Source: Byssothecium circinans
Taxonomy: Eukaryota; Ascomycota; Dothideomycetes; Pleosporales; Massarinaceae
NCBI GenBank assembly: GCA_010015675.1
Contig: ML977001.1
Span: 324,949-358,902 of the forward strand
DNA length: 33,954 nt
Direction: 5' to 3'
The notes beneath the pieces are model-generated. The model was not told where the DNA came from and made no database searches. It saw only the letters and a list, made by a program, of their open reading frames with translations. The position numbers and the translations under genes are program-made. Shown here piece after piece: positions 9,582 through 20,731 of this stretch (position 1 is the stretch's first letter; the number at the start of each line of letters is the position of its first letter).

Positions 9582-10115
9582 CTATCCAAACCAGCTGCTC
9601 TTCTTCCTCGCCTCTTTCCGCGCATTCATCTAGATCCGTCAGCCGTATTCTCCCTCGTACAGTCCAGGCGTCGCAAGATAGCCTATTAAGCGATCGAAAC
9701 GAACGAGGTGGAGGAAAGGCCATAGATGCAGCGATCGTCGAAGTAGAGGGTCACATACCCATTGCTCTTTACAATCCCTATAAGCTCTACGATCATCGTC
9801 AGTCCATCCCTACAAAAGAAGGCAGGGGAGGGCAAACTCACTGGAAGAAATCCGTACACATTTCCCTCTCCCCTCCATTCCGGTGCAAGCACCTTATGCT
9901 CTTTTGCGCAGCCTCCTGACACGGATCGAAGTACTCGGAGTACGCTTTACTATACACGCAGACTCATCAGCATTGCTCGTCTTTCTATTTGCGGTATACA
10001 ATCGCAAAGACATGGGGCCGCGGAGAAGTGGTGCATGGGAGCCGTACTTTTCGAACTTGGTCGCGTTCTCGCCTTTCCATTGCGCGTCTGTGGAGGGCTG
10101 GTCTTTCTCGGGCAT
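9582..10115 (-). CDS. COX23: Cox23-like twin CX9C mitochondrial intermembrane-space protein
   Basis: Exons on the minus strand are 10115-10048, 9949-9842, 9786-9759 and 9629-9582 (83 aa). Exon 3 is a 28-nt microexon. The last three exons are fixed by phase and by the motif pairs: C33-x9-C43 (DPCQEAAQKSIRC) and C54-x9-C64 (CTDFFQAYRDC), the twin CX9C signature of CHCH-domain proteins, with the SEYFDPCQEAA and RNGG residues typical of Cox23. Introns are 98, 55 and 129 bp; branch sites CTGAT and CTGAC sit close to the acceptors. The first donor (GTACGG at 10047) is inferred from phase and consensus. The family acts in cytochrome c oxidase assembly and copper homeostasis, imported through Mia40-dependent oxidation. 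The gene is divergent from ATG10. It is invisible to single-frame ORF calling because no exon exceeds 108 nt. Confidence 0.87.
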
Positions 10116-10323
10116 GGTGAGCGATGGGAAGCGTGGCAAGCCTCTCAGAGTGTTATGTATGCCCACGATCTTTGGTTGGAGCGAAGGTCGAGGATGGATT
10201 GTCGGAGATCGGGGATCGGAGACGGAGATTGGTCGGAGGTATTAGCGACCAAGGTGCGTGTTCTACGCGGTGTACACAGCGCGACTCCCACTCAACCGTG
10301 CCGAATCCATCTTGAATAAAATT
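10116..10323. promoter_or_regulatory. Shared 208-bp divergent promoter of COX23 and ATG10
   Basis: The two start codons are 208 bp apart on opposite strands, so both promoters must lie here or overlap the genes. An inverted CCAAT box (ATTGG) occurs near 10228. GATCGG/GGAGAT units repeat around 10205-10235. Confidence 0.5.
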
Positions 10324-11118
10324 ATGAGCCGAATATCCAATTTCCCTCAAATCACCCAAAATGAGTTTGAAGAAGCATGCACAAACCTCCTTCAGCGCTT
10401 CGGCCAAACCTCCCATCTACAATCTGAATGGCTGTCCCTCGACCATCTCCAAAGCTTCGACAACATAAAGTACCTACGGATCACCAAGCCACTTCCGCAC
10501 AAGATCGAACCTTCAAAACCTTCGTCTACCGGCTCAGACCCCACGCTCCCACATCCAGAGCTCGATGAAGATGACGAAGAAGCACTCGCCGTACCCTCAA
10601 CACCACAACCTGTGATACACTACGATATCGTTCTGTCCCCTACCTACCGGGTTCCGGTGCTGTATATTTCTATTAAAGACACTTTCCATCGATACCCACC
10701 GACGATGTCGACTCTCTATGATGCTATTGTTCCCTCCGAATACGCTGCTCAGACCAACGATTTTGGCGTCATTGGAGGCATTACAATCGCGGTTAGTACA
10801 ACGTTTTGTTTGCTCATCATTTTTTAACCTGTACATGACTTAGGCCCCTTTTCAAAAGCGTGAATGAGAAGGGGTAATAGAAGAACCATATATTGACGGC
10901 CTGTGTAGGACCACCCAATAACGAACACTCCGGTGTACTTTATCCACCCCTGCAAAACAGCAGAAGTACTTGAAGCCAGCTCCGGCGGTCGCGAGATGGA
11001 AACTTCTGCATATCTCCTGCTTTGGATCGGTGCGATGGGAAGGTGTGTCGGATTTGACATGCCTCTCGTGCTTGTCGCATCGCAATATGTCGGTGAAAGT
11101 ATGAAAGGTACTAGGTAG
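10324..11118 (+). CDS. ATG10: Atg10, autophagy E2-like enzyme
   Basis: Exons are 10324-10791 and 10909-11118 (225 aa), joined in phase 0 by a 117-bp intron (GTTAGT donor, GTGTAG acceptor). Without splicing the frame stops at 10825-10827 after a spurious hydrophobic end. Atg10 conjugates Atg12 to Atg5 in the cytosol. The family core is visible: an N-terminal FEEACTNLLQRF helix, the strand HYDIVLSPTYRVPVLYI, and in exon 2 the active-site motif FIHPCKTAEV with catalytic Cys at residue 171, followed by YLLLWIGAMG. An acidic insert (ELDEDDEEA) lies between the N-terminal part and the core. The length is usual for fungal Atg10. ATG 10324 is the first in-frame Met, and upstream sequence is promoter shared with COX23. 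Confidence 0.9.
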
Positions 11119-11371
11119 CTTTTTTGATCTAACCCGAATTTATGGAATACCTAACATGCGTACAGTATCGGGAGAAAGAAGGAACCAGCTAGAGTACGCT
11201 AAGAAAGTAGTCTGATTGTTTCCACCTTTTACCAAGGAGACGCCAGGGACCCTCACTGTAAAAGCCCTTCTTGGACAACGAAGAACTCCACCGGCTCAAA
11301 GCTCCCCAGAATCACACAGAACGCCTCCATTTCCAAGCCAAACAGCACACTATGAAAACACACCTAATGGG
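11119..11371. other. Convergent 3' flanks of ATG10 and the Rad5/HLTF-like gene
   Basis: About 250 bp between converging stop codons with nothing distinctive. Confidence 0.4.
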
Positions 11372-14300
11372 TTATTTCCTCTTCGGCCTTCCTCCGCGAC
11401 TCCCATTCGTTCTTCCATTGCCATTCTCCGCTCCAGCCCCCGTATCCGCGGCGGAAGCAGGCACTGCACCTCGACCTCCGAGCAGCCTCTCCAGGTCCGC
11501 CAGACCAGCTGCACCGCTCTTTTTCTTCTTGCCAGCATCCTTCTCGGCGAATGCTAAGCCCATCAGCTTCCTTTTGTCCTCCTGAATGCCGAGCACCCTC
11601 TCCTCGATGCTACCTTCAACGACCAGCCGGAAGACCTTGGTTTCACGCTTTTGGCCAAGGCGGTGAACACGGTCTACTGCTTGGTCTTCGATGGCAGGTG
11701 CCCACCAGCTGTCGCACAGAACGACTTGGTTGGCTGCAACGAGGTTGAGGCCTACGGAGCAGACGGCGAGAGAGGCGAGGAGGATAGTGCATTCTGGGGA
11801 GTTGTCAAAGGTTTCAAGCGCAGAGTCGCGCTGGATAGCTGTCATGGAGCCATCAATGCGCGTGTATGTAAAGCCGGCGGCTGTGAGGTGCGGCTGCAGA
11901 ACATCAAGATAACGAGTCCACTGACTGAACACGATGGTCTTGTTGCTCGGGTCCTTCGACGAAGCTTTGAGGATAGACATGAGGGCCTGGACTTTGCTTG
12001 AACTGTTGCTCTCAAGGCTCTCTTTGTCAGCCATCATATCTTGGGTAGGTACAGGCGGGGCGGCGAGCTCTTTGGCGGGTTTGACAGTCGTAGTGGCAAG
12101 CGAATCTAGCTCAGCACGACACATCTGATAAAGTCAGTAAATACCATCCAGAGAGGCTTGTAACAGTGCATGGCACACTCTTTCAGCGCGACGCTACTGT
12201 ATGGGATCAACGCAGCCAATCCTAGAAATATACGTACCGGGCATTTATGCTGGACTTCAATAACGCGCTCGATACACGCTGAACAGAAAAAATGTGCGCA
12301 TTTGGTAATGACGGGCTCGGTCATCGTATCCAAACAAACTGAACAATCTTCCTGGGACTCGATGGCGAGCTGCAACATTTTCTGAAGAGCAGACTTGTTC
12401 TCTTCTGTGAGATCAACAATGCCTTCTGCCTCTAGCTGCTTCATGATAGCGTCTAGACGTTCCTCACCAACAAGCTGCCAATGATTGCACACTTGCCGCA
12501 TACGCAGGAGAACCTCGAGCAAGTGGCGGTAAGTGTTAAAAGCGTCCCTGCCGCCCATATTGTTGCGGTACATTTCGAGCGTACCCTTGGCTTGAGCATC
12601 GAGCGCGTCATACTTCTCCTGCTCATGAGCGAGAAGGTTGACTTTGTGAACGTACTCTGTGAGCTCGGGAAGACGGAGATCGATAAAGGACATTTCTTTC
12701 TTACGACGAAGACAGATACCTGCCATGAGCATTTGTAGGGAGCGATTACCGCGCGCGTCACCCTGGAGCACGGGGCGCATGATAGCACCGTTAAAGATCT
12801 CCAGGTTGTCGAGACCTCCAGATAGGCGTAGGAAGCGAACAAGAGAGAACAGATCCTTGAGATTGTTCACAATCGGCGTGCCAGTCAGAGCCCAACGCGA
12901 TTGAGATACCAGGTTCGTGACGGCAACCGTCTTTTTCGCTTTCGGGTTGCGGATGGAGTGCGCCTCATCAAGGATGATCCTTCGCCATTTGAAAGAAAAC
13001 GCTCCAGACTGCCTAGGCACTTTGGTTGACTTTTGAGAATGCCACTCAGATGAGATGCTATCGTACGTGCTGATGACCACGTCATAGTTCTCGATAGACT
13101 TGGGCGTAAGAGGTTGCCTGAAGTTAAAGTGGAATGTTAGCAAAGCTCTTCCGAAGAGATGTCAAGTCATTTTGTCATGGAATGCAAAGGCGAAATGTTC
13201 CCGAACAGAGAACTGGATAGTCAATACAGTTTGTGTGAGGCTGTTACGTACTTTCGAGTGCCATGGTAGAACATGATCCGCAGGGCATGCTCAGGTTTGA
13301 TATGGAGCTTTATTTGCGTACTCCAGTTGCTCATGACGCTGACGGGGGCTAGGATGAGTGTAGCATTTGTAGAACCTGGTGCACGACGACCAAGCTGTCG
13401 GTCCGCCATGATGAGTGAGATGATCTGGATTGTCTTCCCCAGGCCCATGTCTAGAAATGAAAGTCAGCAGAGCTCAATAGAGAATGTACATCGCATCCAT
13501 CTGAGACCAAATGTTCACCTACCGTCGGCTAAGATACCACCGCTTGCAAGAGCTGGGCTGGTAACGGAGTACTTAGTGGCCAAATTCGTAAAGGCATTGC
13601 GCACAGAAGGATGGCGCTGCCACAGCTGAACAACGTCCTTGGTTCCTTCGACAGGAAGCTTGGGGCTCTCGCTCTCGAGCAACCAGTGTAAGCCCTGCAG
13701 CTGGAAGTCGTGCAGCGGCGTGATGAGAGCATTAGGCTGATCGGCTTTCGGCATGGCAGACTATCGATCAATTGTCAGTAAAGGTCAGCAAGAGTACCTT
13801 CACCAAGCTTACCAAATCCGACTCCTTGATTCCAAAGTCTTCGACGAATTGTTCAGCGTTGCGCGGGTTGAAACGCTCACTACCGCCGATGATGTCCTCC
13901 ATGCTGGGTCCTGAACCAGCCCCTTGAGAAGATGTGCTGGCAAACTCGGCCATGCTGGTTTCATACTGCTGGCCTTGCCCAATGGCCGCAATGGCGCCAT
14001 TGCGCTTCTTCTTTGCCGACCGCCTGGCGGCTTTTTGCGCAAGTTTCTCCCTCCCCTCTTCCTGCCGCTGTGCCAGCGTAGCGCCTGTCACGGGCAATCG
14101 GTCGGCGCGCATTCGATCAATGAGTTGAGCTTGAGCGTTGGGTTCGTTCGTCCCGTACAGCCTCAGCGAGACAGGACAGTCGTAGTAGCCCTTTTCGCCA
14201 GATATGATTGCCTCTACAATGAGGTGGCGTCCGTCCATGTAAGGAGCAAGCTTTGCGGCTTCGCCTTTCGGTATGTGGCCGATCTGGGCACCCTGAACAT

Positions 14301-14805
14301 TGAGGACCTGGATGGCGTTACCTGTCATCGCATGCATTAGTTACATACTAGATAGTGTTCCGTGGTACTCGTCTATATCCAATGCAGGGCAGGACTCACG
14401 ATCATAACGATTAGTAGGTTCACGGCGCACAAGGGCCATCTCTCCCATTGTCGCATATCCGTCGTAGTACCTGCATCCCACAATCTTCGTCTCCATCTTG
14501 CCATAGAGCACATAGCTCAGCACCGCTTCACTATAGCCTTCCGACCCATCCGGCACCTCCTGGGATCCATCTTCCTCATCTTCACTGTCACCAATAATGA
14601 CGGGATCATGCTGCGAAGACCCAGAAATGGTGCGCGCCGGCTGGTTGTTGTAGCCCACTCGCGCCTGCTTGGTCGCGCGCTGCGACTGTTGCGAGGATGG
14701 AGGATAGCAGCGCGCGTGTCCTTCAGAAGACGCAGAGCTTGAGGACGGCTGAGACGAAGAATAATGGCCGCCACTGTAGGCGTCATAGCCGCGCTTACGC
14801 GACAT
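11372..14805 (-). CDS. HIRAN-SNF2-RING-helicase DNA repair protein (Rad5/HLTF-like)
   Basis: Minus-strand exons are 14805-14400, 14321-13813, 13760-13523, 13450-13252, 13117-12238 and 12124-11372, closing to 994 aa. All five introns (52-134 bp) have GT..AG ends. Domain order: disordered Ser/Gln-rich N-terminus; HIRAN domain split by intron 1 (about residues 95-210, RREPTNRYDRNAIQV), which binds 3' DNA ends; SNF2 ATPase with Walker A DMGLGKT (385-391) and DEAH (501-504); C3HC4 RING inserted at 709-746 (CSVCLD..CPMCR), split by intron 5; then helicase C (VFSQWTRYLDVL, QAVDRVHRLGQ). A basic tail ends in GGRPKRK. This layout defines the Rad5/HLTF group, which remodels stalled forks and polyubiquitinates PCNA in error-free damage tolerance. 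It is shorter than yeast Rad5 (about 1170 aa) and may be the HLTF-like paralogue. ACGCG near 14963, upstream of the start, could be a cell-cycle MCB site, but this is weak. Confidence 0.92.
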
Positions 14806-15188
14806 GATGGATTACGATAGTTGGCAGATGATGTGTGTATCTGGACCGTCGACGGAAGATGAGGGAAGTGGAGTGGCTATTGACCACCGACGCCGTTTTG
14901 TGGGGATGAGTGTCCCGACTCCATGGGTCTGAGGGATTTAAGGTTTAGCGGAAACGCCTAAGACGCGCTAAGGCGCGAGGTCCAGTGATCTACATTCAGC
15001 AGATGTCCACACAACGGAGACACCAATGACTGCAAGTAAAGCGAAGACAAGGGTTTTCTATCACTAGAGGTCTATGGATCTAGGAGTATAGGTCTGCGAT
15101 GCTTTTTATGCACAAGTTCAACCAGCCAATCCACCGTGTCCCACACTCGACACCCTCAGATGCCATTCGTAATAACCGACACACGACC
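14806..15188. other. Spacer between the Rad5/HLTF-like 5' end and the GDB1 3' end
   Basis: It contains the promoter of the minus-strand repair gene on the left and the 3' flank of GDB1 on the right. Repeated CGCCTAAG/CTAAGGCG and ACGCG words occur near 14953-14975. No gene is seen. Confidence 0.5.
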
Positions 15189-18100
15189 CTACTTCTCCTC
15201 CGCCAGCTCATAATCTCGAGCATCTTGGAACACATCGATGATGCAGGAGGCCGACCAAGCCTGTGTTGGGCACGAGTCGCTGCAAAAGGCTCCATCCTTC
15301 TGCGTGAGCTCCGTCAGCCCAGCCCAGGGGCTCTGCTGGATAGCCTTCATCATACCAGCCATGCGCCGAGTAATCTGCTGGTAGCTCTCCACTCGCTCCT
15401 CGGCCGTTTTGCGGCGCTGCAAATCGAACTTGAGGAAGGCGCGGTAGAAGTAGCCAGCGGGCCACAGCCACTCGGGTCCCTGATGGTAGTTCCGGCCTTT
15501 GGAGGTATGCGGGTCTGTCGAATCTTCGCTGTTGATGTAGAAGCCGCGATAGTTGTAGTCGGAGGGATCCAGCGTCTTCATACCTTGTGGTCCAAGCAAG
15601 ACCCTGTCGGCCATCTGCAGAGCGTAAAGAGCATGGTCGGGATCAAACATTTCGGGCGCCACAGTCATGGCAACTGGAAAGTTGGGTCGCAGTTGGTAGT
15701 CCTCGTACTCCTTTGCGGATCGGTAGAGGTCCTTGTAGATGCCGCGGCGGTTGACGATCTTGGAGTTCACATCGTAGTTGGCGTCTTCCTCTGGTGTGCG
15801 CGGTACATAAAAAGTACGCTCAAAGTTGGCTTTGATCTTCTCAGCCCAGGCCTTGAAAGAAATAGCCCTCTTTCCCCCATCCAACGTGACGCCCTCATAT
15901 CGGTAGGCGCCCTGTTCGTACAATTGCGACACCCAGCGAAGACAGCTGTACAAAAGCCCAATCATTTCGACTGGAGCACCATCTCGGGGCGTACCAGGAA
16001 CGCCCTTGGTTCCAGCTTTCTCGCTCTCGCCCATCTTGTCCATCCAAGTACCGCAATTCCACTGGTTGCCGCCGAAGATGAGACCAGTCTCCCAGTCAGT
16101 CCAAATCTTGATGTCGAAGCCTTCCGATCTCATCTGACTATCAATGTTCGGACCGGCATCGTACTCGCGGAAATCAAGCCCAGTAGCATGGCGCTGTAAC
16201 ACTTCTTGGATGATGTCTTCGATTGTGGAGGTCTTGGAGTAAGCCCGCTTGTCGTTGTGAGGGAACCAGGTATCATCGTATGGCAGAAAACGACGTTTGA
16301 CCTGCTCTTGAAGTATTTCCAACCCGTTGGGAACAATGTTGCAATAGTCTTGGATATTCTGCGCAAACCACCAGACTGAGTCTCGGGAGTTGTAACGAGG
16401 AAGACGTCCACCACTCAGCAAGTTCGGAATCATACCGTGCTTCAGCACACTTGCAAAAGCCTTGATGTGTTCTTTCGCATCACCGTACCGGCCTGTGCAC
16501 ATGAGAAGACCACGAGCGGAGATGCAAATATCGCGTCCCCAGCATCGGGCCCAGTCGACGGCAAAATGTGGAAGTCCCGCAGCCAAACTCGGCACGCTCT
16601 TCTCTGGCCATAACGAGGCACTGTTCAGGTAGCCGGTGAGCTGAACGCTGACCAGAGAAAGACTCTTGATGAACGACTGGCCATTGCGGATATTCTCCGA
16701 CATTAGCTCAACGCTTCGATCCACGGCTGCGTTGTATGCTGTCTGTATCACCATAGCGAAGTATCGGGGAAGGAGATAGCTAGGGATCCTGCGGATGGCA
16801 TCACAACGGTGCTTGAGCCATTGTGCGGGTCCACGTATCCCACGGTACTTCTTCTTCTCCGAGATGCGCTCCAGCCGACCGACGCAAAAGTCCAGAGCCC
16901 ACTGTCCCTCGCGTAAATGGTTGCATAAAGGATGGCCAAGATTGTTGTCGTTGGCAATGTCTCGCAACGGACTCCACCAGCCTTGTAAACCGGCATACAC
17001 GAGCGTACCGTGACCGGGGACATTATACGCTCCATCTTTGTTATCAGAGAGATCGCGCTCTTCAGGGTCACAACGGTATAGAATGACGTTGAGATCCGAA
17101 AGGCTGCACTCCCTGAAAGCATTCCGCGCGCCGGTCGTCACAAACTTGTCAAGGCCATCACTGTGCTCTGCACTTGGCACCGACGTCTCGAAAATTGCGA
17201 TGCTTCCAGGAGGGAACTTTTCGGGTATCTTGATTGTCGTGTCTTCGCCGGCGGACTCAATGGTGATGCCGTGAAGTTCCTTGGTTTGGCTAGGGAGCCC
17301 ACGCAACATCTTCTTGTCCCCAATGATGGCAGCACGAGTTTCTGGGCTGTTATCGACCTCAAGATTCCAGCTACCGATAAGCTTCGCCTGCGTGCCTGGA
17401 AGCTTGGTCGGACTAAAGCCGCCATTGCCATTGCCGTACCCAGGGAAGGCTGTATGTGCAATGAGGAAGTATCCTTTTCTGGTACGTGGGTTGACGCGGT
17501 GGACCGTGATGTATTCATTGTCGTGATGAATGTAGGTCTCGGTGTACTCCTTCTTGCCCATTTCAACATGAATCTGGTTAATGATCTTCCTTATCCCTCC
17601 AATGCCACCCTCACCCGCTTGAGCTTTTATGGGCCCGCCAGTGGAGTTGGCAGAAGAGTATAGTCGCTTTTCGTGCACCAGCTCAATGAGCTCGGCAAAG
17701 ACTTCATCGTATCCAAAGACGCTTCCTGTGGCGCAAGAGCACATGGCGACCAGGGCAGCACTTGGGAGTGTATCGCGGGCATCGCGTTTCTGCGCGGGTG
17801 TCTCGTTGTCATGCGTGCAGTCCATGAATAATGCATGCACAGGACTTTGTTTGATCTTCTTGACGACCTGGCGGGTTCCGTTGCTTGTGTGTGCTGTTGA
17901 AAGGTCGGCATTCAGGACTTCATCCGTGTCAAAGCTACCAATAGGCACTCCACCGTGGCGATGGACAAGCCTGCTCAGCTCCTGTGTGCTCCACGCTTGC
18001 ATTCCTTCTCGGATCAGCGCAGAGATGCCGAGCTTCTTGACGAAGTGAAAGTCCATCTCTTCAGAGCCGGAGAAAAGCTCGGCACAGACGAAAATGTTCG

Positions 18101-19943
18101 GATTGACTGTTCTCGCTTGGTCGAGCATGTACTGGGCGAGATGAATAGGCGTGGAGTGGCAATTGTCGATGCGGAAGCCTTGGAAGTATTTGGCCATCAG
18201 CTTGGTATATTCGGCCATGTGCTCCCAGAGGAAGGGATTCTCCTGCGGGCCGCTTCCATAGCGAAGCTTGACACAGTCGCCCCATACAATGACTTCTCGT
18301 CGCAGGTAGGCACGGGATTTGGGTCCGGCATTGTCGCGCATCGCATCTGCAGCCCAGACCCAACCGTTGTTGACTAGGGCGAGTGCTTCGGGGTTATGTT
18401 TCTTCGTAGTCTCGTTGAGTGGCAAACGCGTGAAATACGACTCAATGAGAGGGCTGTCTTCCGTAATCTCGCCCATCTTGGGACCGTGATCATCTATGCG
18501 GCAGTACTTGATGCGGTTGAAGAGCTGTTCCAAGATCTCGGCCTGATCGCCATCGAACTCGCGGTAGAACTGAAGATTCAATTCGTCAAGAATGCGACGG
18601 ATGGTCTCATGGGCTGCGTTTGAATCGGGAATGCTGGCGATTCGGGTGTCAAAACGCCCGCACAGAGCGCAAAGAAGAGCAGCGCCGGCCGAAGGGTCGA
18701 CATGCCGACTGTAACGAGTGCCAAAGCCATCACCTCCGAGAAGGGCATGATCGACGATCCAGTCGGCCTTTTGCTTCAATGGCCACTCTTTGACAGCGTC
18801 CAGTCCTCGAAGTCCAGCGTCACTAAAGCTGCCGTCAGGGAAGGTGACCTGGCCAGCTATCCAAGCCTGAACGATGGCAGCAGCGTCGCGCTCCACATCG
18901 ACCACGTAGTATTGCCAGAGCTTCGTACCGCCGAGCACGCGAGTCTTGACGCCTTCCATGACCTTGAGCAAATCCTCGACGTTGTTCAGCTTGGTGGGAA
19001 GACCCAATGACCTCAGGTCGCGGCTGTACTTCAATAGCGCTGTGTCGAGGTCAAGAGCAGGCCGCAGCCATGGTGCGGTGTCAATGTTGTAGCCAGCCTC
19101 AGGATGTGCCTCAAGCCACTTGCTGTTGTTGGCTGTGTGGTTCCAGACGACATCAGTCATGGCCAGCATGTTGAACTCTTGCTGCATCTTATTGACGAGC
19201 TGACTAACGTCCTTTTCACCATTGGGGAACACAGCCGTGTCGAACTGCAGCTGGTCGTATATGCTGTACGGCGAGTTGGAGGCGCCGCGGATCATGAGAG
19301 GCGTGAAATGCACCATGTTGTAGCCGCGCTGGCTGATGCCGCGCAGGTGGTTGTCCCAGTCAGTGGGGTAGCTGCCCATGAATTTGGAGAGACATGAGAA
19401 GACGATGATGGACTCGACGGGCATCTGCTGGCCCTGCAGCGTGAGCAGCGGACACACATCGAGGTAGTGTGTAGGCGTCTGCGTGGGCTTCGTGGGCGCG
19501 ACGTCGGTGAAGGACCACTGCGGCAGCGGCGAGTATGTCGTGTAGAAGGAGTAGGCGTTGGCCTCGTAGATGGGGATGTCGATCTCGGTGTGGCCGTTGA
19601 AATTTGGCTTCAGTCTGGCGGTGGCAGGGGTCAGTGGCTGTCGACGTGTGGGGTGGGTGCGTGGGGTGGAGGGGGAGATGGGGGAGGTGGGGACTGGGGA
19701 AAATTGGCCTGCTGCTCACTTGAACTCGCGGTATCGGTCCCGCTTGAACTTGTCGCCCTTGGCGGGGACATTCACCCAGAGGCTGCCTTTCCGACATATC
19801 GAGCTGGTACCCGCGATCTGGAAGCGAATGGAATAGCTGGGATTGGGCGGCGGCAGGTAGAGATACTGCCCGGGCACGTCTGGTGCGCCACTGTCGGTCA
19901 ATGGCAGCAGGTAGACCGTCTCTGTTTGCTGTGGGGCGGACAT
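15189..19943 (-). CDS. GDB1: Glycogen debranching enzyme (4-alpha-glucanotransferase / amylo-1,6-glucosidase)
   Basis: Minus-strand exons are 19943-19720 and 19614-15189, with one 105-bp intron (GTGAGC donor), giving 1549 aa, close to yeast Gdb1 (1536 aa). The N-terminal half is a GH13-type glucanotransferase with VVWNHTANNS, the nucleophile motif GFRIDNCHS (Asp near 558) and acid/base FVCAELFSGS (Glu near 587). The C-terminal half is the GH133 amylo-alpha-1,6-glucosidase, with VDWARCWGRDICIS and NCGTWMDKMGES. The cytosolic enzyme moves maltotriosyl units and then hydrolyses the remaining alpha-1,6 branch, working with glycogen phosphorylase. The start ATG at 19941-19943 gives the conserved N-terminal beta domain (VYLLPLTDSG). 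A frame starting only at 19457 would lose about 127 residues. Large antisense open frames over this gene are shadows of its high GC third positions. Confidence 0.97.
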
Positions 19944-20731
19944 GGCGAGTACAATCGAGGGCTAACACGGTGGAACGGTGGAACGGTGGAATGGTGGGTC
20001 GACAAAGTAAATATTGTATGTGCACAAAGACAGCTGCGAATTTCTCTAACAGGAATAATAGCGACGGGGGTAGGACTAACGAGGTTGTTGGAAGAAGAGA
20101 GTGGGAGAGGGGAGACGGGGCGGACGACGCAACTATAAACAAGCCCGAGGGGCGCAATTGCTCTCGGACGACGAGAGCTTGCCCGGTCGAGTGTGAAGTG
20201 TGAAGGTGCAGTCGTGGGAGAGCGTCTGGGATGGTTCGTTCCTGCCTACGTCATCGCGGAGGATCATGCATGAGGCCGCTACTGCTGCGGGCTAAGGCAG
20301 GCAAGCACACCGTATCGCCTGTTATAAAGCCACCAGGTGGATTACAAGCTTCACACAGGGGCATATTGTTGGGGCTTGAAACGCATTTCATCCGTCGTTA
20401 CTATCGTACAGTGAACCGCCCGACTTCATAGATAAAAAGCTCACCATGCAAGAACGCGCCAGAATGTGCACACATCACCTAGACAACCTTGGAAACGCCC
20501 CGCTGGTATTTAAGAAACGGCTAGAAACTGCTGCCACGAGCCCAAAAAGACTTCAGAGGGTATCGCGGCGCCGTGACAGCCAAATGAGAAACGAACATGC
20601 AAAAGTGGAACAGCAAAATCCAACCCCTTTTGATCATCCAATGCACATGCTGNNNNNNNNNNNNNNNAAAAAAAAAAAAAAAAAAAAAAAAGGGCTTCCA
20701 TCATCCGTCATACAATTACCGTCCATGTCCA
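19944..20731. other. GDB1 upstream region and RhoGAP 3' flank, with sequence gap
   Basis: An 8-bp tandem repeat (GGTGGAAC, about 3.5 copies) at about 19969-19998 lies 25 nt upstream of the GDB1 start, probably in its leader. The rest has no recognisable gene. The N gap and homopolymer at 20653-20691 are listed separately. Confidence 0.5.
20653..20691. other. Assembly gap (15 N) followed by 24-base A homopolymer
   Basis: Positions 20653-20667 are N and 20668-20691 are A. A homopolymer next to a tiny gap is the usual sign of a failed read or collapsed low-complexity run. Its true length is unknown. It lies between genes, so no CDS is affected. Confidence 0.95.

Noticed and set aside
9762..10319. 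185-residue plus-strand open frame
   Set aside because: Antisense to COX23, whose twin CX9C exons fit family, phase and splice signals.
10258..10827. Single-exon reading of ATG10 with a C-terminal hydrophobic tail
   Set aside because: The tail is intron translation; splicing at 10792-10908 restores the HPC active-site motif.
15099..16199. 366-residue open frame on the plus strand
   Set aside because: Lies wholly antisense to the GDB1 coding region; its amino-acid content is a codon-bias shadow and has no domain.
19360..20157. 265-residue minus-strand open frame rich in His/Pro/Arg
   Set aside because: Runs out of frame through GDB1 exons 2 and 1 and the intron; low-complexity composition.
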